Assembly: GCA_964658455.1 (NCBI GenBank)
Contig: CAZZZA010000143.1
Span: forward strand, 1-7,043
DNA: 7,043 bases
Direction of reading: 5' to 3'
Source: Lichenicola sp964658455
Lineage (GTDB): Bacteria; Pseudomonadota; Alphaproteobacteria; Acetobacterales; Acetobacteraceae
Part shown: positions 1 through 5,589 of the stretch, piece after piece
How positions within the stretch are numbered: position 1 is the first letter of the stretch
Layout: the number at the start of each line of letters is the position of its first letter
Translations under genes and position numbers: made by a program
The notes under the pieces: generated by a model
Seen by the model: only the letters and a program-made list of their open reading frames with translations
The model's database searches: none
What the model was told of the DNA's origin: nothing

Positions 1-624
1 GGCGTCGGCCCGTCCAACGCCAAGACCATCACCGACCATGTCGCGGTGCTGCGGCCGCATTGCTGGCTGATGGTCGGCCATTGCGCCGGGCTGCGCCGCA
101 CCCAGCGTCTCGGCGACTACGTGCTAGCGCACGGCTATGTGCGCGCCGACCACGTGCTGGACGACGATCTGCCGCCCTGGGTGCCGGTGCCGGCGATCGC
201 CGAGGTGCAGGTGGCGCTGCAGCAGGCCACCAGCCGCATCACCGGCCTGTCCGGCGCGGAACTCAAGACCAGGCTGCGCACCGGCACGGTGATGACGACC
301 GACAACCGCAACTGGGAACTGCGCTTCAACGCCCTGTTCAAGCAGATCAACATGAGCCGCTCGATCGCGGTCGACATGGAGAGCGCCACGATCGCGGCGA
401 ACGGCTTCCGCTTCCGCGTCCCCTACGGCACGCTGCTGTGCGTGTCCGACAAGCCGCTGCATGGCGAACTGAAGCTGCGCGGCATGGCGAACCGGTTCTA
501 CCGCGAGCGGGTCAGCCAGCATCTCAAGGTCGGCATCGAGACCATGCGCTCGCTGCGCGAACAGGGCGTCGGACGGCTGCACTCGCGAAAGCTGCGCGGG
601 TTCGACGAGCCGCCGTTCCGCTAG
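1..624 (+). CDS. amn: AMP nucleosidase, C-terminal part (5' end outside window)
   Basis: Frame 1 is open from the first base and ends in TAG, giving about 207 C-terminal residues of a protein that is roughly 480 residues in E. coli. AMP nucleosidase hydrolyses the N-glycosidic bond of AMP, releasing adenine and ribose 5-phosphate, and acts in cytosolic purine salvage. The visible part is the nucleoside-phosphorylase-like catalytic domain. Recognisable stretches are GVGPSNAKTI at the left edge, WLMVGHCAGLR, GDYVLAHGYVR, TTDNRNWELRFNALF, the family-typical AVDMESATIAANGFRFR, VPYGTLLCVSDKPLHGELK, and the terminal RLHSRKLRGFDEPPFR, which closely follows the E. coli Amn ending as I remember it. 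The start lies upstream of the window; GTG and ATG codons inside the visible part are internal. It converges on the carrier-protein gene with 27 bases between stop codons. The assignment is secure. Confidence 0.96.
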   Translation, partial: GVGPSNAKTITDHVAVLRPHCWLMVGHCAGLRRTQRLGDYVLAHGYVRADHVLDDDLPPWVPVPAIAEVQVALQQATSRITGLSGAELKTRLRTGTVMTTDNRNWELRFNALFKQINMSRSIAVDMESATIAANGFRFRVPYGTLLCVSDKPLHGELKLRGMANRFYRERVSQHLKVGIETMRSLREQGVGRLHSRKLRGFDEPPFR

Positions 625-651
625 CCGGCCGGACGGCGGGGATCAGTCGCC

Positions 652-912
652 CTAGGCCTGCTGCTCGACGCTGACCTGCGCCTCGATCGCCGCGATCATC
701 GCCGATACGGTATCGAAACTCTCGAGATCGGCGGCACTCAGACGGATGTCGAACGCATCCTCGCAATCGAGGATGATGTCGACCATCTTGATCGAGTCCC
801 AGCCCGGCACGTCAGCCGGGCGGGTCTGCGGCGTGATCTCCAGCGTGTTGTCGTTCAGGTTGGCGCGAACGAGCTGGATCACGGTGGCGACGATGCTGTC
901 TGTGCTGGTCAT
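652..912 (-). CDS. Small acyl/aminoacyl carrier protein
   Basis: This is an 86-residue acidic protein with the size and pattern of a free-standing carrier protein. The attachment site is in the motif GWDSIKMVDII. Ser40 is the predicted 4'-phosphopantetheine site, preceded by the usual Trp-Asp, and helix II follows as IKMVDIILDCEDAF. A C-terminal helix is seen near residues 69-80. As the last gene of the four-gene - strand block it follows the methyltransferase stop after 18 bases; no strong Shine-Dalgarno is visible. It is probably the acceptor of the amino acid activated by the aaRS-like ligase two genes upstream: studied ligases of that family load small stand-alone carrier proteins, often encoded nearby. 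It is unlikely to be the fatty-acid AcpP, because no fab genes flank it and the motif differs from the AcpP form (DSLD). No phosphopantetheinyl transferase gene is in the window, so activation must rely on one elsewhere. The partner assignment is inferred. Confidence 0.9.
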   Translation of the reverse strand: MTSTDSIVATVIQLVRANLNDNTLEITPQTRPADVPGWDSIKMVDIILDCEDAFDIRLSAADLESFDTVSAMIAAIEAQVSVEQQA

Positions 913-930
913 AAAACGATCCGGTCCCGG

Positions 931-2436
931 TTAAGTGACGAGGTCGGCGAACGGCGCCCGCATCGCCCGGTACGGCGCGTCGTCGGGCAGCGTCGGCAAA
1001 ATCAGCGCCGGCATCGCCGCGGCACTGCACTGGCTGGAGAGCGTGGCCTGCAGCGACGTCGCCAGCCGGCGCAGCGTCTGCATCAGCAGCGGCTGGCTGA
1101 CATGGCGCGCAAGATCCAACCCTGGGGCGCCATGCATGGTGGGCGACGGCACGCTGCCGGCGGGCCCGAACCAGGCGTCGAACCGGCCCTCAGGGTCGCC
1201 ACGGACCGGGACGATGTCGCAGGCGAGCCCGGCCGCCTCGGCCATGGCTTCGAGGTCGCCGGGGTTGAACCCCTCGGGCGGCAGGCCGGCCGCGACCGCG
1301 CGCAGCGCGCCGGCCGGCTGCTCGCCGGGCGCCTCGCGGATCAGCTGCCGCGAGCGCGCATCCCGCGTCAGCCGCGCGTTGGCGCAGCCGGCCAGGCGGG
1401 CGACGCCGTCGGCGCCGGCGGCGATCCAGTCGCGCAGCGCGGCGAGATCACCCAGTTCGTGCGGCGCAGGCGGCGCGGGCGGCGCTGCCGCCGGGTCCGG
1501 CTTGCCCAGGATCGCGTCGAACCGGTAGCGGGTCATCTCGCACTGGCTGTTCCCGGCCTTGAGCAGGATGCGCGCGCTGCCGCCGTGCCGGGCCGCGAAC
1601 CCGTCGAAGAATTCCGGCTCGACGAGCAGCTCGCCCTGTCCGAGCCAGGCGGCATGGATCGTCTGGCGCAGCCGGTCCGCCTGCAGCTCCGGTTCGGCCT
1701 TGGCCAGGGCGACCGCCGACAGCAGCATGTCCTGCAGGCGCATCGGCCGGACGTCGCCGACGACGACGTGCCCGCCCGGCAGCAGCGCGTTCCAGGCGGC
1801 GTCGAGCACGCGCTCGAAATAGGCTGCATCCGGGAAATACTGGCAGACCGAATTGATGATGATGAGATCGTAGCCGTCGCGATCCAGGATCGGCGCATCG
1901 GCCCCGGCCTGCTCGACCGCGACATGCGCGAGATCAGGGCGCGCGCCGAGCCAGTGCGAGAGCCTGTCGATCGCCGCCGCCGACAGGTCGCGCCCGGCAT
2001 AATGCTCGCAGGACGGGGCGAGCGCCTCGACCAGCAAGCCGTTGCCGCAGCCGATATCGAGCACGCGGCGGTGCGGCAGGGCGAGCAGCCGGGCGCGGAT
2101 CGCCGCCACCCAGGCGCGCATGTCGGACTCCGGGATCTGCTCGGCGGTGAAGCTGCTGACCCAGCCGACGAAGGTCGCGCCGGGCGCCTCGGTGTTCGCC
2201 GCGACCTGCGCCTTGCTGTTGTAGGTGAGATCGTAGGTGGTCTCCCAGCCGCGCAGCGACCGGCGCGCCGCCGATCCCGTCTCGCTCAGCTGCTGCGCCA
2301 GCCAGCCCGGCTCCGGCCACACCAGCACGCTCTGCCGCGCCTCGTGCGACGCCGGCCAAGGCGCGACCGCGGCGACCCGCGGATCGGCGCGCAGCAGATC
2401 GAATGGCGACTGCGCCATCGCGATATCCCCGCTCAT
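931..2436 (-). CDS. Stand-alone NRPS-type SAM-dependent methyltransferase
   Basis: The 501-residue product is a class I SAM methyltransferase. The SAM-binding motif I is VLDIGCGNG (125-133), with the acidic residue after strand 2 at Asp150. Post-I motifs are DLIIINSVCQYFPD (190-203) and LLPGGHVVVGDVR (218-230). The INSV.QYFP, GDVR and EMTRYRFDAIL (300-310) signatures are those of methyltransferase domains inserted in NRPS adenylation domains, typically N-methylating a carrier-bound aminoacyl group. Residues 345-425, with NAR and a GRFDAWF ending, fit the tail of the same domain type. Residues 11-43 resemble the adenylation subdomain segment just before such insertions, and about 450-495 resemble the segment just after, but without the A10 Asn-Gly-Lys. 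No adenylation core is present. ATG 2436 is one base past the upstream stop, suggesting coupled translation; the in-frame ATG at 2418 has a better ribosome site (GCGGGGAT) and may be the true start. Enzyme class is secure; substrate and methylated atom are inferred. Confidence 0.9.
   Translation of the reverse strand: MSGDIAMAQSPFDLLRADPRVAAVAPWPASHEARQSVLVWPEPGWLAQQLSETGSAARRSLRGWETTYDLTYNSKAQVAANTEAPGATFVGWVSSFTAEQIPESDMRAWVAAIRARLLALPHRRVLDIGCGNGLLVEALAPSCEHYAGRDLSAAAIDRLSHWLGARPDLAHVAVEQAGADAPILDRDGYDLIIINSVCQYFPDAAYFERVLDAAWNALLPGGHVVVGDVRPMRLQDMLLSAVALAKAEPELQADRLRQTIHAAWLGQGELLVEPEFFDGFAARHGGSARILLKAGNSQCEMTRYRFDAILGKPDPAAAPPAPPAPHELGDLAALRDWIAAGADGVARLAGCANARLTRDARSRQLIREAPGEQPAGALRAVAAGLPPEGFNPGDLEAMAEAAGLACDIVPVRGDPEGRFDAWFGPAGSVPSPTMHGAPGLDLARHVSQPLLMQTLRRLATSLQATLSSQCSAAAMPALILPTLPDDAPYRAMRAPFADLVT
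2426..2430 (-). promoter_or_regulatory. Possible ribosome binding site for an internal methyltransferase start
   Basis: Read on the - strand, GGGGA (within GCGGGGAT) lies 7 bases before the ATG at 2418. No purine-rich site precedes the ATG at 2436. This favours a protein beginning MAQSPFDLL, six residues shorter, unless the 2436 start is used through reinitiation from the ligase stop one base away. Confidence 0.35.
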
Positions 2437-2437
2437 G

Positions 2438-3373
2438 CTAGACCGGCGACGCGACGACGGGCGCGGCGGCGAAACGGCGCAGCGCGTCCGGCCAGCCCGC
2501 CGGATCGGTGCCGTGATGCCTGAACACGGCGAGCGCCAGCCGCTCGAGACCGAAGCCGACGCAGGCGGTGCTGGCCGCCTCGCCGGTCGACAGCAGCAGC
2601 CCGAACGCCTGCGCCATCTTGTTGCGATGCAGGTTGAAGCTGACGCAGGCGGTCGGCCTGGCGTCGGAGGTGACCGGGATCACCAGTTCGGCCTTCAGCC
2701 CCTGGTCGATCTGGTTGCGCACCATCACCTGGCCCATGCGGCCGAAGAACGGGTCGTTCGCCGCCTCGATGCTCCAGGGCAGCGACAGGGCGCTCATCAG
2801 CCGGCCGGCATGGCCGACCCAGCGTTCGCGGAATGCCGTTGCACCCTCGCCGCTGCCGATGAACACGCGCTCATGCATGCGAAACATCTGCATCCGCGCC
2901 GCATCGCGCGACGGCTCGCGTCGGAAGCAGTAGCTGCAGGCATCGATCACCACCCCGTCCGCGGCTACCGGCCCACGCGCGGCGATCGCGGGATAGACCG
3001 GGTAGCAGGCCGCCGGCACCATCACCAGGTCGCTGGCCTGCTGCTGCGAGGTCCAGTCCTGCGCCGCCTCGCCACTGCCGCGCAGCAGGCGACGGTGCGA
3101 TTCCTCGTCGCCGCAGAAACAATGCACGGTGCCGACCAGTTCGGGAAAGTTCCGGAAATAGCCGGATCGTTCGAAATGCGTGCGCGGCATGACCGGGGGA
3201 AAGCGGAGCTGTTCGGCGTCCTCGTCGGACCCTGCCTGCAGCACCCAGCCGCTGATGAAGGCGGCGATCCGCTCCAGCGCCGCGCCACGGCCGTAGAGCC
3301 CGTCGACACCGGTATCGATCAGGTCGGCGGATTGGATCCAGCCATCGAGGAGACGGGGGTCGGGATCGGTCAT
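2438..3373 (-). CDS. Amino acid:[carrier protein] ligase (class II aaRS-like)
   Basis: The 311-residue protein matches the family of atypical seryl-tRNA-synthetase homologues that lack a tRNA-binding domain. They activate glycine or alanine with ATP and transfer it to the phosphopantetheine of a small carrier protein (studied members: Bradyrhizobium Bll0957 and Agrobacterium Atu2573). Family features include HCFCGDEESHRRLL near 84-97. The zinc ligands recalled for Bll0957 (Cys131, Glu176, Cys279) correspond, at a constant offset of 8, to Cys123 (AACYPVYPAI), Glu168 (RMHERVFIG, the class II motif 2 region) and Cys271 (TACVGFGLERL). Motif 3 is GFGLERLALAVF (273-284). There is no N-terminal coiled-coil tRNA-binding arm, consistent with no tRNA role. 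Its ATG overlaps the stop of the TPR gene (ATGA), and its own stop is one base before the methyltransferase ATG. The likely partner is the carrier protein two genes downstream. Family call is strong; glycine versus alanine preference cannot be read with certainty. Confidence 0.92.
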   Translation of the reverse strand: MTDPDPRLLDGWIQSADLIDTGVDGLYGRGAALERIAAFISGWVLQAGSDEDAEQLRFPPVMPRTHFERSGYFRNFPELVGTVHCFCGDEESHRRLLRGSGEAAQDWTSQQQASDLVMVPAACYPVYPAIAARGPVAADGVVIDACSYCFRREPSRDAARMQMFRMHERVFIGSGEGATAFRERWVGHAGRLMSALSLPWSIEAANDPFFGRMGQVMVRNQIDQGLKAELVIPVTSDARPTACVSFNLHRNKMAQAFGLLLSTGEAASTACVGFGLERLALAVFRHHGTDPAGWPDALRRFAAAPVVASPV

Positions 3374-5280
3374 GATGCGGCGTTCACGCGCGCGACGGCG
3401 CGTTCTGACCGCAATATCGCCGCGCGCTGCAGCACCTTGAGCCAGCCCTCGTGATCGACGGCGCTGGCGTCGTTGAAGAACGTGAATCCGATATGGCCGA
3501 TCATGATGTCCTCGTTCAACCAGCGCACCGTGCCGATCGGGTTGTCGGCGTCGGCGACACGGATTCCCAGCAGCAGATTGTCGCCGTAGCGGCGCATGCC
3601 GGCGGACAGCACCAGCAGCATCTCGTCGCTGATGGCGTCGCCGGTGCGCCTGCAGATGAAGGTCTTGCGCGCCGCCTGCAGGTCGGCGATCTGCTTGCGC
3701 TTCAGGAAGCCCAGCCGCGCCGTCTGCTGCTGCAGGTAGCGCTGCGCATGCACCTCGGACTTCTTCACCATGCTGTGCAGGATGAAATAGCCGCGATCGT
3801 CGTAGATCAGGTATTCGTCGTGCTGGTCCTCGACACGGGTGTGCTGCGGGTCGCCGATCGGCGCGAACTCCAGCGCCAGCAACTCGACCAGCTTCTCCGG
3901 GGTGACGCCGGCGAAGCGGAACAGGCTGACCGGTTCGACGCCGTAATGCCGCTGCACCAGCCCGAACTCGCAGGTGTCGCAGAGATTCTCGAAGCTCTGC
4001 ACCAGCGTCTCGAAGCCGTGTTCGACGTTCTCCTTGTCGCGCGCGCTGTCCATCGGCCGCGGCGCCGCCGCCTCGTCGGCGGTGGAGTATTTCGAACCGG
4101 GCTCGAACGCCCGGTGCCACACCGCCTTGCCGAGCTGCTCGCGGAAATTCTTGTTGTCGGGTTGCAGGCGCAGCGCACGCTTCCAGTGGATGACCGCCCG
4201 CCCCCAATCATGCGCATACTCGGCGACTCGGGCCTGCGGCACCGCCAGATCGGTGCGGCCGGGGTCGGCCGCCTCTGCGGCGTCGAGCAGCGCCATCGCC
4301 TCCTGCGTGTCGCCGGCCTTCGCGTAGGTGTGGGCCGCCATGCCGGCGAACAGGATCGCCGCCGGCGAGGAGGCCAGCACGCCGCGCCACCGCGCCGCCC
4401 CGCTAGGCCAGTCGCCGCGGCGCTCCGGGACCTGCGCGTGATGCGCCATGATCTCCAGATCGCTGGGGAAGCGCCGCAGCAGCGCCTCGAACTGGGCGTC
4501 GGCCTCGTCGTGGTCGCCGCAATCGCGCAGGTGGCACGCCAGACCCACCATGGCCTGCCGGTCGTCCGGATGATCGCGCACCAGCCCGGTCCAGATCTGC
4601 CTGGCGCGCGGCCATTGCCCTTCGGCCTCGGCCGCGTGCGCCTGGCGGACCGCCTCGTCGCGACGCTCGCCCGCCTCGCCCTTGTCCACGATCGCCGTCA
4701 GCTCTTCCAGGATCGGCGGCGCCACCGCGCCCGGCGCCGCGCCGACCAGCGCCAGCAGCCGGTCGAGCCCGTCGCGCGCCTTCGCCCAGTCGGTGCGGGC
4801 GGCCGCCAGCCTGATGGCCAGCACCAGCGCCTCGGGCGTGGACCGCAACGCCTCCGGCATCGCCGCGAACACCGCCTCCGCCTCGTCGGGCCGTCTCTGC
4901 AGCAGCAGCAGCCGGCCGTGGTTCTCGTGCGCCTTGGCAAGGCCAGGATGACGCCGCGACAGGTCGGCCCAGCGGTCGAGCGCGTTGGGCACGTCGCCCA
5001 GCGATTCGGCGAAGATCGCCTGCAGAACGCCGATCTCGGCCGACAGGCGCACCGGCTCCGGCGCCTGCTGGATCAGCGCCTCGATGCGGTCATGGCGTCC
5101 CTGCTGGTGCAGGATGCCGATCACCGGAAAATAGGCCGGCAGGTCGTGCGGCTCGCCCGCGATCCGGTCGAGATGGCCCTGCAGCACGGACTCGCCATCC
5201 GCCGCTTCCGCATGACACGGCTGCGGCGAGGAGTCGCCATGGCGCAGGGAACTGGCCGGTGCTGCGATCGGATCGGTCAT
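3370..5280 (-). CDS. TPR-repeat protein with uncharacterised Cys-motif C-terminal domain
   Basis: This is a 636-residue protein and the first gene of the - strand block. No signal peptide or membrane segment is seen, so it is probably cytosolic. Residues about 45-385 are helical TPR-like repeats, for example AHENHGRLLLLQRRPDEAEAVF, AMVGLACHLRDCGDHDEADAQF and YAHDWGRAVIHWKRALRLQPD, suggesting a protein-protein interaction scaffold. After a linker (about 392-420) comes a distinct domain (about 421-625) with FENLCDTCEFGLVQRHYG (430-447), YDDRGYFILHSM (493-504), ARKTFICRRTGD (537-548) and GHIGFTFFNDAS (595-606). I recall similar CEFGLVQR domains in other alphaproteobacterial hypothetical proteins. 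The pattern distantly recalls the putative papain-like cysteine peptidase family DUF1796, which would make Cys437 and His502 candidate catalytic residues; this is weak. The ATG at 5280 was preferred over an in-frame TTG at 5304. The stop overlaps the ligase start by 4 bases, implying a linked role. Function is unknown. Confidence 0.85.
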   Translation of the reverse strand: MTDPIAAPASSLRHGDSSPQPCHAEAADGESVLQGHLDRIAGEPHDLPAYFPVIGILHQQGRHDRIEALIQQAPEPVRLSAEIGVLQAIFAESLGDVPNALDRWADLSRRHPGLAKAHENHGRLLLLQRRPDEAEAVFAAMPEALRSTPEALVLAIRLAAARTDWAKARDGLDRLLALVGAAPGAVAPPILEELTAIVDKGEAGERRDEAVRQAHAAEAEGQWPRARQIWTGLVRDHPDDRQAMVGLACHLRDCGDHDEADAQFEALLRRFPSDLEIMAHHAQVPERRGDWPSGAARWRGVLASSPAAILFAGMAAHTYAKAGDTQEAMALLDAAEAADPGRTDLAVPQARVAEYAHDWGRAVIHWKRALRLQPDNKNFREQLGKAVWHRAFEPGSKYSTADEAAAPRPMDSARDKENVEHGFETLVQSFENLCDTCEFGLVQRHYGVEPVSLFRFAGVTPEKLVELLALEFAPIGDPQHTRVEDQHDEYLIYDDRGYFILHSMVKKSEVHAQRYLQQQTARLGFLKRKQIADLQAARKTFICRRTGDAISDEMLLVLSAGMRRYGDNLLLGIRVADADNPIGTVRWLNEDIMIGHIGFTFFNDASAVDHEGWLKVLQRAAILRSERAVARVNAAS

Positions 5281-5589
5281 GTTCAGATTTCTGGGAAATA
5301 TCAATAATAAAGATAGTGTAACGTTAGCGGTCGTTGTTTCATAGCCAGCGAATATGGCTTTCTTCGTGAAACAATGTCTTGATCCGCGTCGTCCCCGCCC
5401 GGCCTGGCCGTGGCAGTGCTTAGGGGTCGTGGCCGGCCGCTACGCCCGCCTTTCCCTTTGCATCCAGACCGACGATAATGCAGCCACTGGCTGCCCAACG
5501 GGCTGTCGGCGGGCAGGGTCCGCCGGCGGCGCGCGCATGTGCCGCAATGATGGCGTCCACTGCGCGACGCACCAGCCGAAAGCCGACCG
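5281..5589. promoter_or_regulatory. Divergent intergenic region between the carrier-protein operon and kaiC
   Basis: This 309-bp gap separates two divergent genes and should hold the promoters of both. The 50 bases beside the - strand operon (5281-5330) are about 34% GC, far below the surrounding genes, as expected of a promoter or leader. I could not place convincing -35/-10 pairs with normal spacing on the - strand. On the + strand a GATAAT at 5474-5479 could be a -10 box, but no good -35 sits 16-18 bases upstream. An inverted repeat at 5334-5374 may be an operator. From about 5380 to 5589 the sequence is GC-rich again; the open frames there have no recognisable protein character. No RNA gene or terminator was recognised. 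Confidence 0.5.
5334..5374. repeat. Inverted repeat, possible operator or hairpin
   Basis: TTGTTTCA (5334-5341) and TGAAACAA (5367-5374) form perfect 8-base arms separated by 25 bases. Inside, AGCCA (5343-5347) and TGGCT (5355-5359) form a second, smaller dyad whose centre is 3 bases off. It lies 54 bases upstream of the operon's first ATG and about 215 bases upstream of kaiC, a suitable place for a regulator bound to two half-sites. No run of T follows on either strand, so a terminator is unlikely. Confidence 0.4.

Noticed and set aside
625..651. A possible bidirectional terminator between amn and the carrier-protein gene
   Set aside because: Only a short CCGGCCGG palindrome and a 4-bp GGCG/CGCC stem are present. 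Neither is followed by a T run on either strand.
1102..2523. A 473-codon open frame on the + strand antisense to the methyltransferase
   Set aside because: It has no recognisable domain, with Arg/Gly/Ala/Asp-rich composition. The methyltransferase on the - strand carries canonical SAM motifs.
2237..3454. A 405-codon open frame on the + strand antisense to the ligase
   Set aside because: It crosses the boundaries of two well-supported - strand genes and shows no protein family pattern.
2438..4207. The ligase as a longer protein starting far upstream (up to 589 residues)
   Set aside because: The extra N-terminal part is an out-of-frame reading of the TPR gene. The ATG at 3373 gives the expected family length and an ATGA overlap.
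3451..5307. A 618-codon open frame on the + strand antisense to the TPR gene
   Set aside because: The translation is dominated by Arg, Gln, Val, Leu and His runs, typical of an antisense shadow of a GC-rich gene. The - strand frame has clear TPR repeats and operon-type junctions.
5458..5479. TTGCAT and GATAAT as a sigma-70 promoter for kaiC
   Set aside because: The boxes are only 10 bases apart, well short of the usual 16-18.
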